NCBI RefSeq assembly: GCF_016741775.1
Contig: NZ_JAERRK010000010.1
Location: 62,001-126,000, forward strand
Direction of reading: 5' to 3'
DNA length: 64,000 nt
Source: Streptomyces actinomycinicus
Lineage (GTDB): Bacteria > Actinomycetota > Actinomycetes > Streptomycetales > Streptomycetaceae
This document shows positions 40,698-49,415 of the stretch, piece after piece; the stretch's first letter is position 1, and every line of letters begins with the position of its first letter. The translations under genes were made by a program, and so were the position numbers. Below the pieces are notes generated by a model. That model made no database searches and was not told where the DNA came from. It was given only the letters and a program-made list of their open reading frames with translations.

Positions 40698-42545
40698 TCA
40701 GAAGCGGGCCGTCACCCACGCGGCCAGCTCGGCCCGCGCCGCGTCCAGCAGGTCCGCCGAAGGCACCGTCGCCCCGTTGGTGACCAGCGCGTAGTGCAGG
40801 ACGCCGGAGTCCGAGTCGGTGAGCAGCAGCCGGCGGCTGCCCGTGCCGCCCGGCTCCGGTGCCACGGCGACCGGGGTGCGGGCGGGCGGGGCGTACACCG
40901 TGCCCAGGTCGGAGACGACCGTGGTGGAGGCGGTGGGGAAGGACGCCGGAAGGTGCAGTTCGGTGGGCGCGGTGCCGCTGCCGGAGCGCCATACGAGCAC
41001 TCCGTACTGGCCCGCCCCCACCAAGGCGGCCACGTGCGGCAGGGAACCCGGCACCGGATTCCAGGTGAGGGTGGTGGAGCCGTCGCGGGAGCGGTCCTCG
41101 TAGGTGAAGGCGAGGGCGGTGCCGGCCGTGGCACTCGGGTGGACGCGGTCCAGGAGGTGGGCGTCCTGGCGCAGGACGACGTCACCGGCGTCGTCGAGCC
41201 GGACCGCCGAGAGGTCCTCGTCGTTCCAGGCGTCGCCGGAGGTGAGCACCTTGCCGGGGTCGCCGTTCATCGGCTCGTGGTGCCGGCCGCTGTAGAGGTC
41301 CCACTGCCACTGGGTGCCGGACAGCACCGGGCCGGAGGCGGTCGGGTCGGACCACCAACGCGCTCCGGGCAGACGGGAGTCGAGGGCCTGGTACATGGCC
41401 TTCAGGACTGTCGGCGCCTTGTCGGACACCAGGCCGGACAGCGGGTGGCCGAACTCGCTGACCACGGCGGTGGTGCCGGCGGCCGCGGCGCGGTCGCGGA
41501 CGGCGGCGAAGTCGGCCGCGTACCGGCCGTCGGCCGCCTTGCCCCACATGAGGATGCCGGAGATGGCCTTCTGGTCGTAGAAGTGCGTGTTGAGGACGTA
41601 CCCCGGGCCGAGCGCGCCCGCGTCCAGCAGGCCGCCCTGCTGCCTCTGGGTGGAGATGTTGGCGTTCCAGAAGAGGTTCGGCTCGACGAAGGCGGGCTTG
41701 TCCTGCCAGCCGGCGGCGTCCATGCGGGCCCGGAACCTCACGTAGAACGGCCAGAGCAGGTCGCGCTCCCAGGTGCGCGAGGTCTGTCCGGAGTCGTAGC
41801 GGCCCGCGTACGGCTCGTTGTAGGGATCGAAGCCGGCGACACCCGCGAACTCCGCGTCGGTCAGGTGTTCGCGCAGGTAGGTCATGGTGGTCCCGGCGGT
41901 GGTGAGGAACGCGTCCTGGAGGCCGTGGGCGTTGTGCCAGAAGTCGTACTGGCCCTGCTGCACGGCCGCGTTCTGGGTGATGTTCTGGCCCCAGAAGAGG
42001 CAGATGCCGCAGGACTCCTTCGGGTAGTTCCCGGCCTGGACGGCCCACCCGGGGGCGCCGTCGCCGGTGTACCAGCTGTCCTTGCCGAACAGGTAGCGGG
42101 AGTACAGGTCCTGGTGGAAGTCGGGCAGGACGCGGATGCCGGCGTCCAGGAACGCGCGCATCTGCTCGGTGACGGCGGCCAGGTAGGCGGTGCCGGCCTG
42201 GCCCCGGACGGGTTCGGCGTGCGCCCAGGAGAGCAGAAAGCGGACCGCGTTGCCGCCGCCGAGGGCGCGCAGCGCGGTCGCGGACTTGCGGGCGTCGGCG
42301 ACCGAGGCGAAGGGCAGGCCGCCGTTCTCCTCGAGTTTGGTCTCGCCGGAGACGTTGTAGCCGCGCAGGACGATCTCGCGGCCCTGGCCGTCGGTGAGCC
42401 GGCCGTCCCGCACGGTGAGCGGAGCACCGTCGAACCAGAGGGAGTCGGAGGGGGTGGCGGCGGTGGCGGGAGGGGCGCCCGCCACCGTCAGGGATCCGCA
42501 CAGGACGACCAGGACGGCCAGCAGACGCACCCGGATATTCGGCAT
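40698..42545 (-). CDS. Secreted GH5 glycosidase (endoglycoceramidase-type)
   Basis: 615 residues. Signal peptide at 1-30 (MPNIRVRLLAVLVVLCGSLTVAG, cut near ATA-AT). A (beta/alpha)8 GH5 domain covers about 40-430, with LRGYNVSGETK, RFLLSW, DFHQDLYSRY, the acid/base FDPYNEPYAG (about Glu244) and the nucleophile VSEFGHPLSG (about Glu364). A C-terminal beta-sandwich (about 440-615) is the arrangement of endoglycosylceramidases, which remove glycans from glycosphingolipids; steryl glucosides are an alternative substrate of the same group. It acts outside the cell. ATG 42545 is preferred; a TTG at 42581 is in frame. An AGTAAGTTGACT motif upstream may be regulatory. Confidence 0.85.
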   Translation of the reverse strand: MPNIRVRLLAVLVVLCGSLTVAGAPPATAATPSDSLWFDGAPLTVRDGRLTDGQGREIVLRGYNVSGETKLEENGGLPFASVADARKSATALRALGGGNAVRFLLSWAHAEPVRGQAGTAYLAAVTEQMRAFLDAGIRVLPDFHQDLYSRYLFGKDSWYTGDGAPGWAVQAGNYPKESCGICLFWGQNITQNAAVQQGQYDFWHNAHGLQDAFLTTAGTTMTYLREHLTDAEFAGVAGFDPYNEPYAGRYDSGQTSRTWERDLLWPFYVRFRARMDAAGWQDKPAFVEPNLFWNANISTQRQQGGLLDAGALGPGYVLNTHFYDQKAISGILMWGKAADGRYAADFAAVRDRAAAAGTTAVVSEFGHPLSGLVSDKAPTVLKAMYQALDSRLPGARWWSDPTASGPVLSGTQWQWDLYSGRHHEPMNGDPGKVLTSGDAWNDEDLSAVRLDDAGDVVLRQDAHLLDRVHPSATAGTALAFTYEDRSRDGSTTLTWNPVPGSLPHVAALVGAGQYGVLVWRSGSGTAPTELHLPASFPTASTTVVSDLGTVYAPPARTPVAVAPEPGGTGSRRLLLTDSDSGVLHYALVTNGATVPSADLLDAARAELAAWVTARF

Positions 42546-42627
42546 GTCCACCACAGTCCGGCGGCGCCCGGACAGCGTCAATACCTTCTGACCCGACAGT
42601 AAGTTGACTTGGCGTCAGCTCTACTGG

Positions 42628-44628
42628 TCACTCCGCCCGGCGGCGCATCACGTTCAGCAGGTACTCCTTGCGGTTCAGCGGGTTGTGGTCGGTGCGCGGC
42701 CGTTCCGGTACCGCGCCCCGGGTGACCGGCGCGTAGTGGTCGAAGGCCGACTCCAGCTCCCCCTCGCCCCGGGTGAGCCCCGGCAGCCGCTGCTCCAGCT
42801 CGTGCACCCGGCCGGCCGGCACGGTGCCCTCCAGCAGACAGGCCGTGGCGTGCGTGCCGGTGCTCTCCGGGATCGCCCCGAGCCGGGCCAGCACCGGCAG
42901 CAGCGCGCCGAGCGTGTCCGCCGGTGCCTCCAGCCGGAAGCGGTGCACCGGCTCGTGCACCAGGGTGCCGGCCCGGCGCAGCGCGTCGGTCAGGACCAGC
43001 GGGGTCAGGCCCCGGAAGTCGTAGCCAGTGCTCGACATGCTCTTGTCGAAACCCTGGTGAGCGTGACTCTGCCGGGGCGAGTAGCCCGAGTGGGTCATGG
43101 TGACCGTGCAGTCGGTGACCTGCCAGCCGTGCAGCCCCTGGCCCAGCGCTTCCCGGACGGTGTCCTCGACCGCCTTGAAGAAGGCGTACGGCATCGAGCC
43201 CAGCTCCACCTCCAGCCGGAAGTCCACGCCGGAGCCGGGCGGGGCCGGGTCGACGCGCAGGCCGACGGTGGCGAGGAACGGGTTGGGCTCCTTCTTGTTG
43301 AACTCCACCGCGTGCCCGGTGCCGGCCGGCCGTTCGATGCACAGCGTGGTCGTCTCGCGGAAGGTGACGTCCAGGCCGTACTCGTCGGCGAGGGTGGCCT
43401 GGACGACCTCCTTCTGCACCTCGCCGTAGAGGGACACGGAAGTCTCCCTGCGCCGCTCGTCGTGGCGGACGCCGATGAGCGGGTCCTGCTCGGCGAGCTG
43501 GGTGAGCGCCAGGTGCAGGGAGCGCCGGTCCGTCCCGGGGCCGGGCACGACGACGGTCTCCAGGGTGGGCGGCGCGAAGTGGTGCTCGCAGGCGCGCGCC
43601 GGCGCGCCCACCGCGTCGCCGATCCGGACGCCGCCGAGGCCCCACATCCTGACGATCCGGCCCGCCGGGGCGCTGTCCGCCCGGGTGTCGCTGCCGTGGT
43701 CGAAGACGGTGAGCGCCGTGACACGGCCGTGCGTGGTCCGGCGTCCGCCGTCGCCGCCGGTGTCCCGGCCGTCCCCGAAGGGGATGCGGTCGCGGATGCG
43801 CAGGGTGCCGGAGAAGAGCCGGGCGTAGGCCACCTTCTCCCCCGCCGGGCCCCGCTCGACCTTGAACACCGTGCCCGACAGGGGGCCGTCCGGGTCGCCG
43901 GCGGCCCTGGGCAGCAGCCGTTCGACACCGGCGATCAGTTCGGGCACCCCGGCACCGGTGAGGGCCGAGCCGAGGTAGACCGGATGGGCCGCTGCCCGCC
44001 GGGTCAGGTCGGCCAGGGCGGCGTCCAGACGGCCCTCGGGGACACGGCCGTCGAGGTAGGCGGCGAGCAGGCGGTCGTCCTGGTCCGCCAGTGCCTCCAG
44101 CGCGGCGGGGCCGAGGCCTGGCAGGAAGCGGGCGCTGCGGGTGCCCAGGCCGGTGGCCGTGCCCATCGGGACGAGCGGTACGGCCAGCCGTTCGGCCATC
44201 TGGCGGAGCACGGCCGTCTCCCGTGCCCCACGCCGGTCGATCTTGTTCACGAAGACCAGGGTGGGGATGCGCAGCCGGCGCAGGGTCCGCATGAGCACCC
44301 GGGTCTGCGCCTGGACGCCCTCGACGGCGGAGACGACCAGGACGGCACCGTCGAGGACGCCGAGCACCCGCTCCACCTCGGCGATGAAGTCGGGGTGACC
44401 GGGGGTGTCGATCAGGTTGACGGTGACGCCGTCCAGCGGGAACGAGACGACGGCGGACTTGATGGTGATGCCGCGCTGCCGCTCCAGCGCGAGGGTGTCG
44501 GTGGTGGTGCTGCCGGCGTCGACGCTGCCGACCTCGTCAATCACACCGGCGGTGTGCAGCAGCCGTTCGGTCAGGCTGGTCTTACCTGCGTCGACGTGCG
44601 CGAGGATTCCCAGGTTGATCAATTGCAC
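42628..44628 (-). CDS. otr(A): Ribosome protection GTPase, Otr(A)/Tet(M) type
   Basis: 666 residues, close to the length of Otr(A). EF-G-like GTPase motifs: AHVDAGKTSLTERLL (P-loop), RGITIKSA (switch I), DTPGHPDF (switch II) and NKIDR. Domain II to V-like regions follow, and the C-terminus ends NPLNRKEYLLNVMRRRAE. Tet(M)/Otr(A) proteins bind the ribosome in place of EF-G and release tetracycline. In Streptomyces that do not make oxytetracycline, such copies are common. GTG 44628 must be the start because an in-frame TGA lies 6 nt upstream. A 36-codon leader frame overlaps the start (see separate entry). It is divergent from xdhC. Confidence 0.88.
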   Translation of the reverse strand: MQLINLGILAHVDAGKTSLTERLLHTAGVIDEVGSVDAGSTTTDTLALERQRGITIKSAVVSFPLDGVTVNLIDTPGHPDFIAEVERVLGVLDGAVLVVSAVEGVQAQTRVLMRTLRRLRIPTLVFVNKIDRRGARETAVLRQMAERLAVPLVPMGTATGLGTRSARFLPGLGPAALEALADQDDRLLAAYLDGRVPEGRLDAALADLTRRAAAHPVYLGSALTGAGVPELIAGVERLLPRAAGDPDGPLSGTVFKVERGPAGEKVAYARLFSGTLRIRDRIPFGDGRDTGGDGGRRTTHGRVTALTVFDHGSDTRADSAPAGRIVRMWGLGGVRIGDAVGAPARACEHHFAPPTLETVVVPGPGTDRRSLHLALTQLAEQDPLIGVRHDERRRETSVSLYGEVQKEVVQATLADEYGLDVTFRETTTLCIERPAGTGHAVEFNKKEPNPFLATVGLRVDPAPPGSGVDFRLEVELGSMPYAFFKAVEDTVREALGQGLHGWQVTDCTVTMTHSGYSPRQSHAHQGFDKSMSSTGYDFRGLTPLVLTDALRRAGTLVHEPVHRFRLEAPADTLGALLPVLARLGAIPESTGTHATACLLEGTVPAGRVHELEQRLPGLTRGEGELESAFDHYAPVTRGAVPERPRTDHNPLNRKEYLLNVMRRRAE

Positions 44629-44692
44629 GAAGCGTCATGTCCTTGAGAGAGCGGGCGATTCCTTCCGGGCGGGACATGGACGGTGCGCGCAT
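44582..44692 (-). CDS. Putative 36-residue leader peptide overlapping the start of the otr(A)-like gene
   Basis: ATG 44692 is preceded by AGGAG (6-nt spacing) and opens a short frame of 36 codons ending at 44582 (TAA). It covers the otr(A) GTG in a different frame and stops 47 nt inside that gene. The peptide (MRAPSMSRPEGIARSL, then DQPGNPRARRRR at the end) is Arg-rich at its C-terminus. Translation of this frame would put ribosomes across the otr(A) initiation site, a classical layout for drug-responsive leader control. Whether it is translated is unknown. Confidence 0.5.
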   Translation of the reverse strand: MRAPSMSRPEGIARSLKDMTLRAIDQPGNPRARRRR

Positions 44693-44808
44693 GATCACTC
44701 CTGGTGCTCTGGGGAACTCGACCGGTGCAGTGCAGCAGACCGGCGACCGCGGCACCAACGGATTAACGTTCAACCAGGTGCCGTGCCGGGTGAGCCGAGG
44801 AGCGGACG

Positions 44809-45915
44809 ATGCGTGAGATTCTCGCCGTGCTGGACCGCTGGTACGCGGCCCGGGTGCCGTTCGGGCTGGCCACGGTCGTAGCGGTCAGCCGCAGTGCGCC
44901 GCGCGGGCCCGGCGCCGCGCTGGCGGTCGGCCCTGACAGCGAGGTGGTCGGCAGCGTCTCCGGGGGCTGCGTGGAGGGCGCGGTGTTCGAGCTGGCCCAG
45001 GAGGCGGTCGCGAGCGGCGCGGCCCGGCTGGAGACCTTCGGCTACAGCGACGAGGACGCCTTCGCGGCCGGGCTCACCTGCGGCGGTGAGATCACCGTGC
45101 TGGTACGTCCGGTGACCCAGGCCCTGGATCCGTCGTTCGGGGCGGTCGCCGCGTCCGTCGCGGGCGGAGAACCGGTCACCGTGGCCACCGTGATCGACGG
45201 GCCGGCGCCGCGCGGAGCCACCCTCGCGGTGTGGCCGGACACGGCGGCCGGCGGTCTGGGCACACGGGGGCTCGACGCGGCGGTCGCCGCCGACGCACGC
45301 GGCGAACTCGCCCTCGGCGCGACGGGCCTGCGGCACTACGGGCCGCACGGGGAGCGGCGCGAGGACACCGTCACGGTGTTCCTGCAGTCCTTCGCGCCGC
45401 CGCCGCGCATGCTGGTGTTCGGGGCCATCGACTACGCCGCCGCGGTGGCCCGGATCGGGGACTTCCTCGGCTACCGGGTGACCGTGTGCGACGCCCGCCC
45501 GGTGTTCGCCACGCCCCGCCGGTTCCCGGAGGGCGTCGAGGTCGTGGTGGACTGGCCGCACCGGTATCTGCGCGGCACCCACACCGACGAGCGCACGGCG
45601 ATCTGTGTCCTCACCCACGACCCCAAGTTCGACGTGCCGCTGCTGCGGGAGGCGCTGCGGCGCCCGGCGGCGTACATCGGGGCGATGGGCAGCCGCCGTA
45701 CCCACGACGACCGGCTGCGCCGTCTGGTCGAGTCCGGCCTCACGGACGAGGAGCTGGCCCGCCTGCGCTCCCCGGTCGGCCTGGACCTCGGCGCCCGTAC
45801 GCCGCAGGAGGTGGCGGTGTCGGTGGCGGCGGAGATCGTTGCGGTGCGCTGGGGCGGCACCGGGACACCGCTCAGCAGCACGAGCGGGGCGATCCACCCT
45901 CGGGGCGCGGTGTGA
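44809..45915 (+). CDS. XdhC/CoxI-family protein (molybdoenzyme cofactor insertion)
   Basis: 368 residues. The N-terminal XdhC_CoxI domain (about 5-75: AVLDRWYAARVPFGLATVVAVSRSAPRGPGAALAV and SGGCVEGAVFELA) is followed by a C-terminal Rossmann-type domain (about 190-340: MLVFGAIDYAAAVARIGDFLGYRVTVCDARPVFATPRRFP, IGAMGSRRTHDDRLRRLVESGL). XdhC proteins bind molybdenum cofactor and deliver it, after sulfuration, to xanthine dehydrogenase or CO dehydrogenase-type enzymes. No molybdoenzyme structural genes are adjacent. ATG 44809 follows GAGGAGCGG. Confidence 0.88.
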   Translation: MREILAVLDRWYAARVPFGLATVVAVSRSAPRGPGAALAVGPDSEVVGSVSGGCVEGAVFELAQEAVASGAARLETFGYSDEDAFAAGLTCGGEITVLVRPVTQALDPSFGAVAASVAGGEPVTVATVIDGPAPRGATLAVWPDTAAGGLGTRGLDAAVAADARGELALGATGLRHYGPHGERREDTVTVFLQSFAPPPRMLVFGAIDYAAAVARIGDFLGYRVTVCDARPVFATPRRFPEGVEVVVDWPHRYLRGTHTDERTAICVLTHDPKFDVPLLREALRRPAAYIGAMGSRRTHDDRLRRLVESGLTDEELARLRSPVGLDLGARTPQEVAVSVAAEIVAVRWGGTGTPLSSTSGAIHPRGAV

Positions 45916-46080
45916 GACACGGCCCCGCCAGGACGGGCACAGGCCCCGCCGGCGGCCTCCGGCCCGCCTCCGCCCGATGGTCCGCGCGCGGGCCGGCCCA
46001 CCGGGCGGCCCGGCCGGGGGCCGGGCACGTACCAGGGCCGCGTACACGCCCGGCGGCGCAGCCCGTCGGGCTCCCGGTGG

Positions 46081-46677
46081 CTACGCTGGATCACCCGCCA
46101 CGCGCGCGTGCACATGCTGGTCGTGCCAGCCGTCGGCGTGCAGGAGTGCGCTGCGCAGGGTGCCCTCGGCGGTGTAGCCGGCCTTCTCTGCGACCCGGCA
46201 GGAGGCGGGGTTGGCCGTGGAGTGGCACAGCGTCAGGCGGTGCAGGCCGAGGTCGTCCAGGGCCCAGCGGCTGAGCCGGCGGGTCGCCGCGACCGCGAGG
46301 CCGCCGCCGCGGGCCTCGGGCAGCACCCAGTAGACGACCTCGGCGGTGCCGCCCGCCAGGTCGACGTCGTTGAGGCCGGCGAGCCCCACGGCAGCGCCGC
46401 CGGTCGGGGCGACGGCCCAGATCACCCCCGTCTCGGCCTGCCGGCGCGCGTGCAGGCGCCCGATCCGCGCGCGGGCCTCGTCACGGCTGCCGACGGAGAA
46501 GAGGTTCCAGTGGCTGATCGCCGGGTCCTGCCCTGCCGAGTGCAGGGCGTCGGCGTCGGCGTCGTCCAGGCGCCAGGGCCGCAGTTCGAGGCCGCCGGGC
46601 AGCGGCAGCACGGCTTGGTCGTGGTCGGCGAGGCGGCCGGCGGGTACGACGGCGGGTATGCCGGGAGTGTTGATCAT
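46081..46677 (-). CDS. GNAT-family N-acetyltransferase (RimJ/RimL-like)
   Basis: 198 residues. A GNAT fold from about 25: LELRPWRLDDADADALHSAGQDPAISHWN, the beta4 strand AEVVYWVLPEARGGGLAVAATRRLSRWALDDLGLHRLTLCHSTANPASCRVAEKAGYTAEGTLR, which includes the acetyl-CoA pyrophosphate loop and the RimJ-type 'N..S..va.k.GF' motif. It acetylates an alpha-amino or small amine group; the substrate is unknown. It is the last gene of a run on this strand: the phosphoesterase stop is 12 bp upstream. Confidence 0.85.
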   Translation of the reverse strand: MINTPGIPAVVPAGRLADHDQAVLPLPGGLELRPWRLDDADADALHSAGQDPAISHWNLFSVGSRDEARARIGRLHARRQAETGVIWAVAPTGGAAVGLAGLNDVDLAGGTAEVVYWVLPEARGGGLAVAATRRLSRWALDDLGLHRLTLCHSTANPASCRVAEKAGYTAEGTLRSALLHADGWHDQHVHARVAGDPA

Positions 46678-46689
46678 CCAGGGATGATG

Positions 46690-47193
46690 TCACGGCCGCT
46701 GCGGCAGCCGGTGCAGGGTCACCTCGGTGAGCGCACCGCCGGCGACCGTGACCGTGAGGTAGGTGCAGTGCGGCTGGCGGCGGCGGTCGGTCGGGGAGCC
46801 GGGGTTGAGCAGGCGCAGCCCGCCGGGGGCGGTGGTGTCCCAGGGGATGTGGCTGTGTCCGAAGACCAGGACGTCGAGGTCCGGGAAGCGGGCGGCGCAG
46901 CGGGCCTCGCGGCCCTGGGCGGGGCCGGTCTCGTGGACGACACCGAAGCGCAGGCCGCCCAGTTCGGCACGGGCCACCTCGGGGAGCCGGGCGCGCAGGT
47001 CGGGGCCGTCGTTGTTGCCGTACACGCCGACGAGCCGGTGGCTGCGGCTCTCCAGCAGGTCGAGGGTGGCGGTGTCCACCCAGTCGCCGGCGTGGAACAC
47101 CACGTCGGCGTGCGGGATTTCGGCGAGCAACTGGTCCGGGAGCCGCTTGGCACGCCGGGGCAGGTGCGTGTCGGACATGAGCAGGAGGCGCAC
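46690..47193 (-). CDS. YfcE/MJ0936-type metallophosphoesterase
   Basis: 167 residues. The metal motifs are complete: MSDTHLPR (DxH), HAGDWVD (GD), VYGNNDGPD (GNND), GVVHETGP (H) and VFGHSHIP (GHxH). Length and order match the small bacterial phosphodiesterases of the YfcE/MJ0936 group, which hydrolyse phosphodiester substrates with Mn or Ni. The GTG at 47193 is the start. It follows the SDR gene by 49 bp on the same strand. Confidence 0.88.
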   Translation of the reverse strand: MRLLLMSDTHLPRRAKRLPDQLLAEIPHADVVFHAGDWVDTATLDLLESRSHRLVGVYGNNDGPDLRARLPEVARAELGGLRFGVVHETGPAQGREARCAARFPDLDVLVFGHSHIPWDTTAPGGLRLLNPGSPTDRRRQPHCTYLTVTVAGGALTEVTLHRLPQRP

Positions 47194-47242
47194 GTGGCCA
47201 GCCTAGGGTCTTTCGACCCCGGCACGGTCCGAAGGAGAGGCC

Positions 47243-48253
47243 CTAGGCGGCCCGCGAGGTCAGGCGGCGCAGGCCGGCCACGGTGCCGAGCAGGGCGGCA
47301 CCGGTGCCGAGGGCGGTGGCGGCGGGGTGCCGGACCAGGACCTCCTGCCAGGAGCGGGCGTGCGCGCTGTCGTCGAAGGAGCCATGGGCGCCCTGGTCGT
47401 CCGCGGGGTCCCGGTCGGCCGGTGCGAAGAGGTTGTCCAGTCCGGCGGGCGGGACGCGGTCGGTCTGCTGGGAGTCGAAGCCGGTGCGGGCCAGGTAGCG
47501 GTCGAGGGGGGCCGGGGCGAGCCGGTTGGCCCAGATGGTGGCCACCGTGGTGGCCCCGACGTAGTACTGCTTGCGGCGCGGATGGTCGGCGGCGTACACC
47601 ACGCCCCGGGCGGCGACCTCGGGCTGGTAGATCGGCGGGACCGGCATGGGGTGCCGGGACAGCCGGGAGCGGACCCACTCGAACTGGGGCGTGTTCACGG
47701 CGGGCATCTGGGCGACGGTGACGTGCACGTGGCTGCCGCGGTGCAGCAGTTCCGTGCGCAGGGACGAGGTGAAGCCGTTGATGGCGTGCTTGGCGCCGCA
47801 GTACGCCGACTGCAGCGGGATCGACCGTTCCCCGAGTGCGGAGCCGACCTGCACGATCGTGCCGCGGTCGCGGGGCAGCATGCGCTTCAGGGCCGAGCGG
47901 GTGCCGTTGACGAAGCCGAGGTAGGTCACGTCCGTGATCCGCCGGTACTCCTCGGGCGTGATCTCCTCGAACGGCGCGAACACGCTGGCGAAGGCGCAGT
48001 TGATCCAGACGTCGACCGGGCCGAACTCCTTCTCCGCGGCCTCGGCGACGGCGTCCGTCTGGGCCGGGTCGGCCACGTCGGCGGGGTGGACCAGCGGGCG
48101 TCCGCCGAGCGCCGCGACCTCGTCGGCCGCCGCTTCCAGACCGCCCTCGCCTCGTGCGACCAGGACGACGTCGGCGCCGCGCCGGGCGTACAGGCGGGCG
48201 GTGGCGCGTCCGATGCCGGCGCTGGCACCGGTGATGACGACGGTGGGGGGCAT
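47243..48253 (-). CDS. SDR oxidoreductase with C-terminal hydrophobic tail
   Basis: 336 residues. TGASAGIGRATARLYARRGADVVLVARG is the cofactor motif; DVWINCAFASVFAPFEEI replaces NNAG; the catalytic SALGERSIPLQSAYCGAKHAINGFTSSLR contains Ser, YxxxK (YCGAK). The last 30 residues (ATALGTGAALLGTVAGLRRLTSRAA) form a hydrophobic helix with a basic end, absent from standard SDRs and similar to the tail of the FAD/Fe-S protein encoded upstream on this strand. It is likely membrane-tethered. It follows the enolase-superfamily gene by 52 bp, in a probable operon. Confidence 0.87.
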   Translation of the reverse strand: MPPTVVITGASAGIGRATARLYARRGADVVLVARGEGGLEAAADEVAALGGRPLVHPADVADPAQTDAVAEAAEKEFGPVDVWINCAFASVFAPFEEITPEEYRRITDVTYLGFVNGTRSALKRMLPRDRGTIVQVGSALGERSIPLQSAYCGAKHAINGFTSSLRTELLHRGSHVHVTVAQMPAVNTPQFEWVRSRLSRHPMPVPPIYQPEVAARGVVYAADHPRRKQYYVGATTVATIWANRLAPAPLDRYLARTGFDSQQTDRVPPAGLDNLFAPADRDPADDQGAHGSFDDSAHARSWQEVLVRHPAATALGTGAALLGTVAGLRRLTSRAA

Positions 48254-48305
48254 GGTCCTCTCCTCCGGAAGGCCTCGGGGACGTGACTGCTGAACGTGCG
48301 GTGGT

Positions 48306-49415
48306 TCACCCCGCCCGGTACGGCGCCGCCCGCTCCTCCACCAGGGTCAGCCCCAGGCCCGGTGTTCCGTCGGCGCCCGGTGTGACGCTGCCGCCGGCGG
48401 GGTCGAGGACCCCGTCGAAGAGGAGCCGTTCGATGCGGACGTGGTCGTGGAACCACTCGAGGTGGCGCAGGTTGGGCACCGCGGCGGCCACGTGCGCGTG
48501 GGCGTGGGGTGCGCAGTGCCCGGAGACGTCCGTGCCGCGCGCGTGGGCGAGTGCGGCCGCGCGCAGCCAGACGGTGATGCCGCCGCAGCGGGTGACGTCG
48601 GCCTGGAGGCAGTCGACGGCCCCGGCGGCCAGCATGTGCTCGAAGTACGGGAGGGTGTAGCCGTATTCGCCGGCCGTGACGTCCATCGGGACCCGGCCGC
48701 GGACGTCGGCGAGGGTGGTGAGGTGGTCGGAGGAGACGGGCTCCTCGAACCAGGTGACGCCGTGTCCGGCGAGCCGGCCGGCGACGCGTACGGCCTGGCC
48801 GCCGGTGTAGCCGCCGTTGGCGTCCACGTACAGCTCGGTGCCGTCGCCGACGGTGGCCCGTGCGCGGGCGACGCGTTCCAGGTCGCGGTCCTCGCGGGTG
48901 CCCCAGGACTCCCCGATCTTGATCTTGACGCGGGGGATGCCCTGTTCCTCCGCCCAGCCGCGCAGCTGCCGGTCCTGCCGGTCCGCGTCGTAGGTGGTGA
49001 AGCCTCCGCTGCCGTAGACGGGCACGTCGTCGCGGGCGGCGCCGAGGAGCCGGACGAGGGGCAGGCCGAGCAGGCGGGCCTTGCAGTCCCACAGGGCGAT
49101 GTCGACGGCGGCGATGGCCTGGGCGGCCACGCCGGGCAGTCCGGCGTTGCGGACGGCCCGGCACATGCGCTCGTTGGCGCGTGGCACGTCGTGCGCCGGA
49201 AGGCCGGTGACGGTGCCGGCGAGCAGGTCGCGTACGACGTGGGCGGTGGCGGCGGGCGCGTAGGTGTAGCCGAGTCCGGTGGTGGTGCCGGAGCGGACGG
49301 TGACCAGGACGAGGGTGGTCCTGTCCCAGGCGAGGGTGCCGTCCGCCTCGGGGGCGTCGGTGGGCACGGTGTAGACGGCGGTGCCGACCGCTTCGACGGC
49401 CGGCTGGTCGCTCAT
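48306..49415 (-). CDS. Enolase-superfamily (mandelate racemase/muconate lactonizing) enzyme
   Basis: 369 residues. An N-terminal capping domain and a (beta/alpha)7 barrel. The KIKIG motif (PRVKIKIGESWGTREDRDLERV) and metal ligands in YVDANGGYTG, WFEEPVSSDHL and TAGEYGYTL mark an MR-subgroup enzyme. SGHCAPHAHAHVAAAVPNLRHLEWFHDH supplies the general base His. These enzymes dehydrate or racemise sugar acids. The upstream FAD/Fe-S oxidase stop overlaps its ATG by 4 bp (ATGA). The product probably feeds, or is fed by, that oxidase (inference). Confidence 0.87.
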   Translation of the reverse strand: MSDQPAVEAVGTAVYTVPTDAPEADGTLAWDRTTLVLVTVRSGTTTGLGYTYAPAATAHVVRDLLAGTVTGLPAHDVPRANERMCRAVRNAGLPGVAAQAIAAVDIALWDCKARLLGLPLVRLLGAARDDVPVYGSGGFTTYDADRQDRQLRGWAEEQGIPRVKIKIGESWGTREDRDLERVARARATVGDGTELYVDANGGYTGGQAVRVAGRLAGHGVTWFEEPVSSDHLTTLADVRGRVPMDVTAGEYGYTLPYFEHMLAAGAVDCLQADVTRCGGITVWLRAAALAHARGTDVSGHCAPHAHAHVAAAVPNLRHLEWFHDHVRIERLLFDGVLDPAGGSVTPGADGTPGLGLTLVEERAAPYRAG

